A DNA stretch of 64,000 bases from Treponema sp. UBA1793 (lineage in GTDB: Bacteria > Spirochaetota > Spirochaetia > Treponematales > Treponemataceae): contig DCFX01000052.1 in NCBI GenBank assembly GCA_002314445.1, positions 46,697 to 110,696 on the forward strand, read 5' to 3'. Of the stretch, positions 8,037 to 16,173 are shown one piece after another. The translations under genes and the position numbers were made by a program. The notes under the pieces were generated by a model. That model saw only the letters and a program-made list of their open reading frames with translations, was not told where the DNA came from and searched no databases. Position 1 is the first letter of the stretch, and every line of letters starts with the position of its first letter.

Positions 8037-9347
8037 ATGGCAGTGAGTAAGCCGTCGGTAGATATATACACGCCACAAATATTAATCACATCAAGTGCGT
8101 CCGTCATCATTATGCGCCGGATGCTGGGTCAAATCGGCCGGCATATTTATGAAGAAAAATGTATGGACTATATACAAGATTGTGAAAGGACTGCCTATAT
8201 CGCCGTATCAATTATACGTCAGGGGCATCTGGAACAATTTATGCCGGTAAAGGATGTATTTCTCCTTTCTTTGTTCTCCTGTATTGGTTCATACCGTTTT
8301 ATGCAGCAGGACGGTGCATTCTCAGAAAAGGATACTGCAAAACGCGATTATACATACAGTTATTATTTTCTCAAATATATGTCGCCATTCGGCAAAGACT
8401 TACGATATCTTCAGTTTTATAATTCCTCAGACAATCCGCTGTCCATACGGGAATCAGAGCATGACGAATATGCACGCCTTATTTTTTTTGTGGTAAAAGC
8501 GGAAACGTACCTCAAAAGAAAAAATTATGAATATACACTGCATGAAATAGAAGCCCTCGCTCCGGCCGGCGGCAAGCCTGATTATATAAAATTATTTTTT
8601 GTTGCAGACAGACGCTGGAATATTGTTAAAAATCTGAGAGACGGTTCATTTCTAAGAACAATTGATGAGTGGTGCAACCTTCTTTCATTTAATGCTGAAG
8701 ATACGTTCAAGCTTATTAAAATGCTTATATACATTATGGATTTCAAGAGTACGGCAACTGTCGCTCACACGATCAATACAGCATGCTATGCATCCGTGCT
8801 CGGAGAACTGATGCATTGTACGGAAAACGAAATAGATGAATTATACACAGCAGGCCTTCTTCACGACATAGGAAAAATGGCAATCAATTCATGCATTCTT
8901 GAATCTCCTGCAAAACTCAGCGAAGAGGATATGAAAATTATGCGCACACATGTTGCGGAAGGAGAGCGCATGATTCACGGCGTAGTTCCGCAGAAGCTTG
9001 AGCTTATATCCTCCCGGCATCATGAAAAACTGGACGGTTCAGGCTATCCGCAGAAACTTACAGAAAAAGAATTATCCCTTCAGGACAGGATTCTTGCTAT
9101 TTCAGATATAACAAGCGCGCTTACGGATACGAGAAGTTACAAAGGTGCGTTTTCCAAGGAAAAAACTGTCAGAATCATTAAAGGAATGACTAAATCAGGC
9201 AAACTTGATTCTGCCGTTACGGAACATATTATTACCGAATTCGATTCAATAAAAACGAAAGTTGACACACTGCGTGAACCGATGGCAGCAGAATTCGGAC
9301 GTATTTCGGCGGAATTCGAAGCGGAAGAAGAGACAGAACTGATTTAA
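8037..9347 (+). CDS. HD-GYP domain protein, probable c-di-GMP phosphodiesterase
   Basis: 436 residues. The first ~230 residues match no family I recognise; they are helical and may be a sensor or dimerisation region. The HD-GYP domain occupies about 235-400, with LLHDIGKMAIN and HHEKLDGSGYP carrying the catalytic HD pair and the GYP loop. There is no membrane segment, so it should be cytoplasmic, and no receiver domain. The frame extends to 7971, but the extra 22 residues overlap the -35/-10 elements, so I start at 8037. The acidic C-terminal tail (EEETEL) is unremarkable. Confidence 0.85.
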   Translation: MAVSKPSVDIYTPQILITSSASVIIMRRMLGQIGRHIYEEKCMDYIQDCERTAYIAVSIIRQGHLEQFMPVKDVFLLSLFSCIGSYRFMQQDGAFSEKDTAKRDYTYSYYFLKYMSPFGKDLRYLQFYNSSDNPLSIRESEHDEYARLIFFVVKAETYLKRKNYEYTLHEIEALAPAGGKPDYIKLFFVADRRWNIVKNLRDGSFLRTIDEWCNLLSFNAEDTFKLIKMLIYIMDFKSTATVAHTINTACYASVLGELMHCTENEIDELYTAGLLHDIGKMAINSCILESPAKLSEEDMKIMRTHVAEGERMIHGVVPQKLELISSRHHEKLDGSGYPQKLTEKELSLQDRILAISDITSALTDTRSYKGAFSKEKTVRIIKGMTKSGKLDSAVTEHIITEFDSIKTKVDTLREPMAAEFGRISAEFEAEEETELI

Positions 9348-9386
9348 TGCATCCACCCGGCGGGAGATGTCTTTTTCGCTTTCATA

Positions 9387-9395
9387 TGCTATACT
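9387..9395 (+). promoter_or_regulatory. Extended -10 promoter for the HU gene
   Basis: TGC followed by TATACT (9390-9395) is an extended -10 element. It ends six bases before the ATG at 9402, predicting a leaderless HU transcript. No good -35 is visible, which is typical of extended -10 promoters. Confidence 0.55.
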
Positions 9396-9401
9396 TTTGT
9401 T

Positions 9402-9680
9402 ATGACGCGTCAGGAATTAATCAAGGAACTTTCTGTCTCCGCGGAATTGAGCAGAAAAGACTGCAACGCCGCTGTTACTGCAATCTTTGATGAAATTAAA
9501 AAAACACTTGAAGAAGGCGGTAAATATACTCAAACGGGATTCGGTTCATTTGAAACGATAGTCACTAAAGAAAGGACAGGCCGGAATCCGATTACGAAGC
9601 AAAAAGTGCAGTATCCTAAAAAGCGCAAAATAAAATTTAAACCGTCGAAACTGTTCAAGGACAAGCTTAATGAAAAATGA
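9402..9680 (+). CDS. HU/IHF-family nucleoid DNA-binding protein
   Basis: 92 residues, the normal HU length. The N-terminal helices (MTRQELIKELSVSAELSRKD) and the beta-arm signature with GFGSFETIVTKERTGRNP and the KVQYPKKRKIKFKPSKLFK end are complete. HU bends and compacts DNA as a dimer. It overlaps by 11 bp the next gene, which also begins with an HU domain, so the two are probably co-translated and could form heterodimers. Confidence 0.94.
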   Translation: MTRQELIKELSVSAELSRKDCNAAVTAIFDEIKKTLEEGGKYTQTGFGSFETIVTKERTGRNPITKQKVQYPKKRKIKFKPSKLFKDKLNEK

Positions 9681-10941
9681 TGTCGATGTGCTTACCCTTT
9701 CGGTTCTTTCCGAACGCGTCCAGGAGAAAACGGGCATTGATGCCGACAGTATAAAAAAAACGGCGAATCTGCTCTTTGATCTTATTGTAAAAGAAACAGC
9801 TGAAAACGAGTCTTTTAAATTACAGGGATTCGGTACATTTAAAAAAATATTCGTTGCTGCATCAGATGGCAGAAATCCGCAGACAAATATGACGATCGAA
9901 ATTCCTTCACACTATAAAGTTAAATTCATCCCCGCACCATCGTTTGCACTTATCATAAACAAGCCATACGCAGGCCTTAAACCGAAAATACTCAGTGAAG
10001 ATACGGCTGCGGAAGAAAAAAAGAATCAGACAGGAGCTCCTTTGATTAAATCCCAGCCGGTAAAAAAAGATACGATGATGCCGGCAGTTCCCGAATCCGT
10101 TCTGCAGCCGGAACAAATACAGAAAGGTGAATTTCAAAAACAAACTGCTGTAGAGCCTCCGCCAGCTGCATCACACGTTCAGAACAAACAGACAGGGGAA
10201 CCGGCATCACAAACTGTAATAAATCAGACAATACAGCATGCTGTTATTGAACATCAGATTATAAGACAGCAGATAGTGCAGCAGCAGATAATCAATCAGA
10301 CAATTTTCCCCGACGACAGAAAAAACAAAGATGATGACGAATTCGATCCTGATTACGATACTGACGATGATGATGAAAGATATGTAAACAGATGCTGGTT
10401 TTTTGCGGGTATTGCCGTTGTGCTTACAGTTCTTGTGCTCATCACGTTTGTTCTTGCTCTTATTCACGGAACAGGAAAAACGGCTGCCGTAAAGACTCCT
10501 GTCGAAAAAAGGACAGTTTCACCATCGCAACTGTCCGTTAGCAAAACGGCAGCAGATGACAATGTATATGCTGCGCTTGCAAAAACTCAGTACGGTATAC
10601 GCAGTCTCTGGCCGTATATTTTCAGCGCCAACATGCTGCGCTATCCCGATCCCGATAAGCCGGGTGCCGTAAAAAATCTTGTTATACCGGCAAAACCGGA
10701 TATGGAGACAGACCGCAAAGATATTGAACTTTCCGTTATTGATGTATATGATGCTTACCGTGCACTTATCGCAAAACAACCAAAGGGAAAGGCTGCCGTT
10801 ATCCGCAGGGAGCACGCGGTCATGGCCCTTATCTGTGGTGAATCGCTCTGTAACGGTTTTATAGACAAATATGCTGTGCGGTTTGACCGGACTGATGTTA
10901 AAACGGCCAGAGAGCTAATTAAAAAAGCAGGAACAAGGTAA
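9670..10941 (+). CDS. HU domain fused to a transmembrane helix and a LysM-like domain
   Basis: 423 residues in distinct blocks. Residues 1-97 are a full HU/IHF domain (FKLQGFGTFKKIFV, DGRNPQTN arm). Residues 105-185 are a Pro/Gln-rich linker. Residues 188-215 are a repeated Ile/Gln run (HQIIRQQIVQQQIINQ), possibly coiled. An acidic patch (DPDYDTDDDDE) precedes a single membrane helix at about 243-265 (FFAGIAVVLTVLVLITFVLAL). After it, YAALAKTQYGIRSLWPYIFS...LVIPAKPD resembles a LysM domain (LWPYIY.AN...L.IP). The topology puts HU in the cytoplasm and the LysM-like part in the periplasm, so the protein could tether the chromosome to the cell wall. This role is inference; the domain order is seen directly. 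Confidence 0.85.
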   Translation: MKNDVDVLTLSVLSERVQEKTGIDADSIKKTANLLFDLIVKETAENESFKLQGFGTFKKIFVAASDGRNPQTNMTIEIPSHYKVKFIPAPSFALIINKPYAGLKPKILSEDTAAEEKKNQTGAPLIKSQPVKKDTMMPAVPESVLQPEQIQKGEFQKQTAVEPPPAASHVQNKQTGEPASQTVINQTIQHAVIEHQIIRQQIVQQQIINQTIFPDDRKNKDDDEFDPDYDTDDDDERYVNRCWFFAGIAVVLTVLVLITFVLALIHGTGKTAAVKTPVEKRTVSPSQLSVSKTAADDNVYAALAKTQYGIRSLWPYIFSANMLRYPDPDKPGAVKNLVIPAKPDMETDRKDIELSVIDVYDAYRALIAKQPKGKAAVIRREHAVMALICGESLCNGFIDKYAVRFDRTDVKTARELIKKAGTR

Positions 10942-10946
10942 TATTT

Positions 10947-11192
10947 ATGGAAAAGGTAACATACAAGACTCATGGTACATGTTCACGGGCGATCCATTTT
11001 ACAAGAACAGACGACGGACGCATAACCGATATCAGCTTTGACGGTGGCTGCAATGGTAATCTTAAAGCAATTTCAATTCTCTGTGACGGTATGACACCTG
11101 AGGAAATCGCAGCAAAACTGCTTGGCAACACATGCGGATTCAAGGATACAAGCTGTGCCGACCAGCTGGCAAAAGCAGTAATGCAGAAATAA
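10947..11192 (+). CDS. TSCPD-domain protein (TIGR03905-like)
   Basis: 81 residues. The TSCPD-type signature is visible: the start TYKTHGTCSRAIHF, the central FDGGCNGNLKAISILCDGM and the end CGFKDTSCADQLAKAV, with four conserved Cys residues suitable for metal binding. Related domains occur at the end of class II (NrdJ-type) ribonucleotide reductases and as short stand-alone proteins of unknown function. It starts five bases after the HU-membrane gene and probably shares its transcript. Confidence 0.85.
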   Translation: MEKVTYKTHGTCSRAIHFTRTDDGRITDISFDGGCNGNLKAISILCDGMTPEEIAAKLLGNTCGFKDTSCADQLAKAVMQK

Positions 11193-11276
11193 CTAACAAT
11201 TTTGTATAAATATGCATTTGTATCAGGTATATATATATATAATCGTATAAAAACGACATTTTCTTATACTTTGTCA

Positions 11277-11305
11277 TTGCATTAAGTGTTGAAATTCAGT
11301 ATGAT
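11277..11305 (+). promoter_or_regulatory. Promoter of pckG
   Basis: TTGCAT (11277-11282), 17 bases and TATGAT (11300-11305). It predicts a leader of about 88 bases before the ATG at 11400, which has AGGAG upstream. Nothing resembling a riboswitch was recognised in that leader. Confidence 0.5.
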
Positions 11306-11399
11306 TTTCTAGAAAACCGCAGGAATCGCTAAAAACGGAAGGCATTGCTTGTCAAAGTCGGAAGCGAGAACGGGCGGTAATCTTTTATAGGAGCCACTC

Positions 11400-13235
11400 A
11401 TGGAAGTTAAAGATCTTAAAAACGCTAAAATCAAAGCGTGGGTTGAAGACTGGGTCAAATGGTGTGAGCCGGACAGTGTTTGTATCTGCGACGGTTCTGC
11501 AAAAGAGTACGACAAGCTCATGAAAGGTCTTGTCGATGCAGGTCTTGCAACAGAGCTCAAGAAGAAGCCGCACAGCTATCTTTTCCGTTCACTCCCTTCA
11601 GACGTTGCACGTGTTGAAGGACGCACATATATTGCATCCGTAAAAGAAGACGATGCAGGCCCGACAAACCACTGGATCGATCCTGCAGAACTCAAAAAAA
11701 CAATGAAGGAACTGTATCATGGCTGTATGCATGGCCGTACAATGTATGTCATTCCGTTCAGTATGGGGCCGATTGGTTCTTCAATCGGTAAAAACGGTAT
11801 CGAAATTACGGATTCAGCATACGTTGTCTGCAACATGGACATCATGACACGTGTCGGAACAAAGATTCTCGACAATATCGGTACAGACGGCGAATGGATT
11901 CCGTGTATGCATTCAGTCGGAAAACCGCTCAACAACGGCGAATCAGACAACGGCATCTGGCCGTGCGCAGACATGGACCACAAATACATCAGCCAGTTCC
12001 CCGAAGAACGCACGATCTGGTCGTACGGTTCAGGATACGGCGGAAACGCACTGCTCGGAAAGAAATGCTTTGCACTCCGCATCGCAAGCGTTATGGCTCG
12101 CGACGAGGGATGGCTCGCAGAGCACATGCTTATTCTTAAGCTCACAAACCCGAAAGGCGAAGTAAAATATATTACAGGCGCATTCCCGTCTGCATGCGGC
12201 AAGACAAATCTCGCCATGCTCCGCCCGACACTTCCCGGATGGAAAGTCGAGACTGTCGGTGATGATATCGCATGGATGAAATTCGGCAAAGACGGACGTC
12301 TCTATGCTATCAACCCTGAACACGGTTTCTTCGGCGTAGCACCGGGAACATCTGATGATTCCAACTACAACGCAATGCGCGCTGCTGAAAAGAACACAAT
12401 CTTTACCAACTGCGCTCTTACCGATGACGGAGACGTCTGGTGGGAAGGCATCGGATACAAACCTGAAGGAAAGAATCTTGTCGACTGGCACGGAAATACA
12501 CGCCCGTGTCCGGCAAACGACAAGAACCCGAAGGACAAGGAACAGTGCATGGCTCATCCGAACGCACGCTTTACAGCTCCTGCAGATCAGTGCCCGTGCA
12601 TCGCTCCCAACTGGGAAGATCCTGACGGCGTACCGATCAGCGCATTCCTCTTCGGAGGACGCCGCCCGTCAACTGTACCGCTCGTACATCAGGCACGCAG
12701 CTGGAACCACGGTGTATTCCTTGGTTCAATCGTCGGTTCTGAAGTTACGGCTGCCGTTATTTCCGACCAGGTCGGTCAGGTCCGCCGTGATCCGTTCGCC
12801 ATGCTTCCGTTCTGCGGATACAACATGGGCGACTACTTCCAGCACTGGATCGACGTTGGTCACAAATCAACGGAAGACAAACTGCCGAAGATTTTCTACG
12901 TCAACTGGTTCCGGAAGGATGCAGACGGTAACTTCATGTGGCCGGGATACGGCGAAAACAGCCGCGTTCTTGCATGGATTTTCGACCGCTGCGACGGTAA
13001 AGACAACTATATGGACACCCCGATCGGTTATATGCCGAAAGATGGTGCTATTGATACGAAAGGACTCAGCGGCGTAACTCCTGAAACGATGAAGGCACTC
13101 ACATCTGTCGATGTTGAGGGCTGGAAAAAGGAAATCAAGGATATCCGCGAGAACCACTATCCGAAGTTCGGAAAGCATCTGCCGAAAGAACTTTCAAAGT
13201 GCCTTGACGATCTTGAAGCAAACCTGAACAAGTAA
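11400..13235 (+). CDS. pckG: Phosphoenolpyruvate carboxykinase (GTP)
   Basis: 611 residues, the usual size of the GTP-dependent enzyme, which interconverts oxaloacetate plus GTP with PEP, GDP and CO2. The P-loop GAFPSACGKTNLAML with its reactive Cys, the metal-site GDDIAWMKFG, PEHGFFGVAPG, NHWIDP and FGGRRPSTVPLV are all in place. AGGAG is seven bases from the ATG. In fermentative bacteria this enzyme commonly runs toward oxaloacetate, leading to succinate. Codon use is the most biased of the window (mostly CTC/CTT, CGC, AAC, GAC), consistent with high expression. A strong terminator follows. Confidence 0.97.
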   Translation: MEVKDLKNAKIKAWVEDWVKWCEPDSVCICDGSAKEYDKLMKGLVDAGLATELKKKPHSYLFRSLPSDVARVEGRTYIASVKEDDAGPTNHWIDPAELKKTMKELYHGCMHGRTMYVIPFSMGPIGSSIGKNGIEITDSAYVVCNMDIMTRVGTKILDNIGTDGEWIPCMHSVGKPLNNGESDNGIWPCADMDHKYISQFPEERTIWSYGSGYGGNALLGKKCFALRIASVMARDEGWLAEHMLILKLTNPKGEVKYITGAFPSACGKTNLAMLRPTLPGWKVETVGDDIAWMKFGKDGRLYAINPEHGFFGVAPGTSDDSNYNAMRAAEKNTIFTNCALTDDGDVWWEGIGYKPEGKNLVDWHGNTRPCPANDKNPKDKEQCMAHPNARFTAPADQCPCIAPNWEDPDGVPISAFLFGGRRPSTVPLVHQARSWNHGVFLGSIVGSEVTAAVISDQVGQVRRDPFAMLPFCGYNMGDYFQHWIDVGHKSTEDKLPKIFYVNWFRKDADGNFMWPGYGENSRVLAWIFDRCDGKDNYMDTPIGYMPKDGAIDTKGLSGVTPETMKALTSVDVEGWKKEIKDIRENHYPKFGKHLPKELSKCLDDLEANLNK

Positions 13236-13263
13236 CGTAAGCGTCCTGAACGTATTCTTACAA

Positions 13264-13297
13264 GCCCCGGTGCAGTACTGTGCCGGGGCTTTTTTTT
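13264..13297 (+). terminator. Rho-independent terminator of pckG
   Basis: GCCCCGG (13264-13270) pairs with CCGGGGC (13283-13289) around a short loop and is followed by eight T (13290-13297). Confidence 0.92.
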
Positions 13298-13302
13298 ATG
13301 CG

Positions 13303-13331
13303 TTGACGTCACAGAGTAATCAAGGTATTAT
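13303..13331 (+). promoter_or_regulatory. Promoter of hicBA
   Basis: TTGACG (13303-13308), exactly 17 bases, then TATTAT (13326-13331). The leader of about 100 bases contains the dispersed palindromic repeat at 13355-13387. Confidence 0.6.
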
Positions 13332-13354
13332 TTTATAGACATAAAATTACTATA

Positions 13355-13387
13355 GGGAACCTCGTAAAACTTCAGTTTTTGAGGTTA
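13355..13387. repeat. Dispersed palindromic repeat, copy 1
   Basis: GGGAACCTC at 13355-13363 and GTTTTTGAGGTTA near 13375-13387 form an imperfect dyad that matches, in inverse orientation, the perfect 18-bp dyad at 42066-42103. Here it lies in the hicBA leader, where it could act as an operator for HicB or as an attenuator. Two copies in one window suggest a genome-wide element. Confidence 0.6.
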
Positions 13388-13435
13388 CTTTGAAAGTAAT
13401 TTTTTAGAATGCCCTATATACAACAGGAGGTACAT

Positions 13436-13624
13436 ATGTCATTACAATACACATATTGGAAGGATGCGGATTATTTTATTGGATATCTGAATGAATTTCC
13501 TGATTATGAAACGGAGGGAAAAACATTGGAAGAACTGCAGCAAAATCTCCGCGATATTTATAACGACATCCAGACAAATGAAATCCCCTTCATCCGTCGG
13601 ACCGCAGAACTGGTGCTTGCATGA
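13436..13624 (+). CDS. hicB: HicB-type antitoxin
   Basis: 62 residues of the small partial RNase H-like HicB fold: YIGYLNEFPDYETEG-type strand (here FIGYLNEFPDYETEGKTLEE) followed by a helix (LQQNLRDIYNDI). AGGAGG sits 6 bases before the ATG at 13436. There is no C-terminal DNA-binding domain, so autoregulation would need the HicA partner or another factor. The stop overlaps the start of hicA (ATGA), the usual translational coupling for this pair. Antitoxin precedes toxin, the reverse of the E. coli order but common elsewhere. Confidence 0.85.
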   Translation: MSLQYTYWKDADYFIGYLNEFPDYETEGKTLEELQQNLRDIYNDIQTNEIPFIRRTAELVLA

Positions 13625-13800
13625 AACGAAAGGATTTAATAACGCAACTTGAAAAAATGGGATGTACACTAGTAAGACATGGTGCATCTCACGACTGGTA
13701 TACAAATTATACTACAAATGTCTCTCAGCCTGTTCCCAGACACTCGGAAATAAACGAACACCTTGCAAAATCAATTCTTAAAAAAATGAAAAACGATTAG
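13621..13800 (+). CDS. hicA: HicA-type mRNA interferase toxin
   Basis: 59 residues beginning MKRKDLITQLEKMGCTLVRH. The dsRBD-like HicA fold is recognisable from the N-terminal helix, the GCTLVRHGASHDWYTN strand pair containing the catalytic His of the family (GxxHxxW-like, here HGASHDWY), PVPRHSEINEHLAKSILKKM at the end. It should cleave mRNA when not bound by HicB. It overlaps hicB by four bases and is just 10 bp upstream of the next gene, so read-through is possible. Confidence 0.88.
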   Translation: MKRKDLITQLEKMGCTLVRHGASHDWYTNYTTNVSQPVPRHSEINEHLAKSILKKMKND

Positions 13801-13810
13801 GAAGTACCGT

Positions 13811-15406
13811 ATGCCAGATACAACTGTTAACTGGGCTGTTATTGCCCCCGGACGCATTGCTGCAAAATTTGCCGAAGCTCTTTCCGGCCTTGCAAAAACC
13901 GACTCCTCATTCTGCCGTTATGCCGTTGCATCACGTACAGCTGAAAAAGCTGTAGAATTTGCAAAGAAGTGGGGATTCCGGAAGTCGTACGGAAGCTACG
14001 ACGAACTGTTTGCGGATCCTGCGGTGGACGCCGTGTATATAGCAAGTCCGCATACATTCCACGCTGAACTTTCGCTTAAAGCGCTGCAGGCGGGAAAAAA
14101 GGTACTCTGCGAAAAACCTGTTGCTATGAACGCAGAACAGCTTCAGACCATACTCGAATGTGCGGCAGACAGGCACCTGTTCTTTATGGAAGCTATGTGG
14201 ATGGCGTTTAATCCGACGATACTTACGATTTTGGAGTGGATACGGGACGGAAAAATCGGTACTATAGTCCACACTGACGCGCATTTCTGTTTCCGCAACG
14301 CATATGATCCCGAAAGCAGGCTGTTTAACCCTGCACTTGGAGGCGGTGCACTGCTTGATGTCGGAATCTACCCGGTTTCCTTTTCCATGCTTACAGCCCG
14401 TGCCGCAGAAGATTATGCCAGTCACAAGCCGGCAGTTCTCGTAAAAGGCGGCAGTACAGTGGCAGTGCCGCGCCGGGTTGTCTCATCTGCACGCATAGCA
14501 AAAGGCGTTGATTTGTGGAACTGCGAAGAATTCACGTTCGCATGCGGCATGACAGCGTCCCTTCAAAGTGCAATAGATATGGCAGGCGCGGACAGTCCGC
14601 AGGATGCGTATGTATACGGAACAAAAGGATATATTCATGTACCGTCCTTCTGGATGGCACAGCAGGCAAAATTATTTGTGTATTCTGCGGAAAGCGGAAC
14701 TGAAGCAGTCCTGACAGAAACGGCAGACAAACCGTTCCGGTTCAACGGATATGAATACGAAATCGAAGATGCAACAAAATGTATTCTGTCCGGCAAAACT
14801 GAATCGATGCGGCACGAATCGCAGGCTGCGCTTGCTGTCTGTGCAACGCTGGACGCGCTGCGTGCTCAGTGGCGCCTTGTCTATCCGGGCGAAGCTCAGA
14901 AGGAAAGCCTGTCTGCAACAACAGCTGCGGACGATATGCCGCAGGCAGCCGCGGATTCCACGATACTGACAATCTACACGGACGGCGGATGCAGTGGAAA
15001 TCCGGGACCCGGCGGCTGGGGGTGCGTCATACTTGACGGAAACAAAGAGACACTTTTAAGCGGCGGAGAAAGGGCTTCAACGAACAACCGCATGGAACTT
15101 ATGGCGGCAATCAGTGCGCTCTCGGCTGCGGCCCGCAATCCCGACTGGAAAAAACGGAAAGTGCATGTGTACAGCGACAGCCAGTATGTAAAAAACGGTA
15201 TTACATCGTGGATAAAAGCATGGAAGAAAAACGGCTGGCTTACGAGTGCAAAAAAGCCGGTTCTTAACAGAGAACTGTGGGAAGAACTTGACGAACTGTA
15301 TTCTGTCCTCGACGTCGAATGGTCATGGGTAAAAGGGCATGCAGGAGTAAAATACAATGAAATATGCGATGAGCTGTGCCAGAAGGAAATACGGGCACTG
15401 CGGTAG
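13811..15406 (+). CDS. Fusion of a Gfo/Idh/MocA oxidoreductase with ribonuclease HI
   Basis: 531 residues in one frame. Residues 1-355 are a Gfo/Idh/MocA NAD(P)-dependent dehydrogenase: N-terminal Rossmann (VIAPGRIAAKFAEAL), the family signature CEKPVAMN with the active-site Lys, and GGGALLDVGIYPVSF. Residues 385-531 are RNase HI: YTDGGCSGNPGPGGWG, NNRMELMA, YSDSQYVKNGI and VKGHAGVKYNEICDE, so the Asp-Glu-Asp-Asp catalytic set and the handle region are intact. RNase HI removes RNA from RNA-DNA hybrids; the dehydrogenase substrate is probably a sugar or trans-dihydrodiol type. The linker (SLSATTAADDMPQAAAD) is low in complexity. Why the two are joined is unknown. Confidence 0.93.
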   Translation: MPDTTVNWAVIAPGRIAAKFAEALSGLAKTDSSFCRYAVASRTAEKAVEFAKKWGFRKSYGSYDELFADPAVDAVYIASPHTFHAELSLKALQAGKKVLCEKPVAMNAEQLQTILECAADRHLFFMEAMWMAFNPTILTILEWIRDGKIGTIVHTDAHFCFRNAYDPESRLFNPALGGGALLDVGIYPVSFSMLTARAAEDYASHKPAVLVKGGSTVAVPRRVVSSARIAKGVDLWNCEEFTFACGMTASLQSAIDMAGADSPQDAYVYGTKGYIHVPSFWMAQQAKLFVYSAESGTEAVLTETADKPFRFNGYEYEIEDATKCILSGKTESMRHESQAALAVCATLDALRAQWRLVYPGEAQKESLSATTAADDMPQAAADSTILTIYTDGGCSGNPGPGGWGCVILDGNKETLLSGGERASTNNRMELMAAISALSAAARNPDWKKRKVHVYSDSQYVKNGITSWIKAWKKNGWLTSAKKPVLNRELWEELDELYSVLDVEWSWVKGHAGVKYNEICDELCQKEIRALR

Positions 15407-15411
15407 GATAG

Positions 15412-16173
15412 TCATTTTATTTCTTTTCCGCTGGTCGCTGCCGCACGGTAATCTGACGGTGAGATACCGGTATACGTGCGGAATGCCTTACTGAAGTAGT
15501 TGCTGTCGTTGTAGCCGAGCTGCCCTGCTATCTGCTGAATCTGTATGGAGGGGTCTTCAAGAAGCTGTTTCGCGCGGTCCATGCGCACCTGCAGTACATA
15601 TTCATAGATTCCGCAACTGAATTCTTTTTTGAAAAGGCGGGACAGATATTCCTTCGTAAAATAAAAATGCCCGCTCAATGAATCAAGCGTCACTTCCTCC
15701 ATATAGTTCTGATCAAGATACTTTTTTATTGCGCCGGGCAATTCATCGGTCGTGTACGAATGCTCTGCATTCTTCACGTTTCCGGCGGCGCCGTGTTCTT
15801 TATCAAGCAGCTCCACCGCATGCTCAAGCACTTTATTCAGCTCGTCCGCAGCAAGCGGTTTCAGCAGATAATCGAGTGCGTTCGCCTGAAGCGCGGTTTT
15901 TGCATAACGGAAATCATCATATCCGCTTACGACGATGAGTTTTACATGAGGAAACTCCTCTGCGGCTTTCCGCAGGAACGAACTGCCGTCCATAACGGGC
16001 ATGTTCATATCGACAAAAACAATATCGGGATGAATTTCGCGCATCATTGCAATCCCTTCGCTTCCATTCCATGCGGAGCGCGGTTCCTCAAGACCGATTT
16101 CCTGCCACTTTCCGAGTTTACGGATTACCGTGTGTACAGCTTTTTCGTCATCAATAATCAGCGTCTTATACAT
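15412..16173 (-). CDS. AraC-family response regulator (YesN-like)
   Basis: 253 residues. The receiver (1-120) has IIDDE, the phospho-Asp in DIVFVDMNMPVMDG and Lys in YLLKP. The C-terminal AraC/XylS double helix-turn-helix spans about 148-245 (VTLDSLSGHFYFTKEYLSRLFKKEF; IQQIAGQLGYNDSNYFSKAF). It overlaps the kinase gene by eight bases, so the two are one operon and one signalling pair. Divergent from the ABC importer and alpha-xylosidase operon at 18073-23553, which is its likely target. Confidence 0.95.
   Translation of the reverse strand: MYKTLIIDDEKAVHTVIRKLGKWQEIGLEEPRSAWNGSEGIAMMREIHPDIVFVDMNMPVMDGSSFLRKAAEEFPHVKLIVVSGYDDFRYAKTALQANALDYLLKPLAADELNKVLEHAVELLDKEHGAAGNVKNAEHSYTTDELPGAIKKYLDQNYMEEVTLDSLSGHFYFTKEYLSRLFKKEFSCGIYEYVLQVRMDRAKQLLEDPSIQIQQIAGQLGYNDSNYFSKAFRTYTGISPSDYRAAATSGKEIK

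Noticed and set aside
12355..13077. 240-residue + frame within pckG
   Set aside because: Shifted frame of a highly codon-biased gene; composition is Arg/Thr/Ser-rich as expected from out-of-frame translation.
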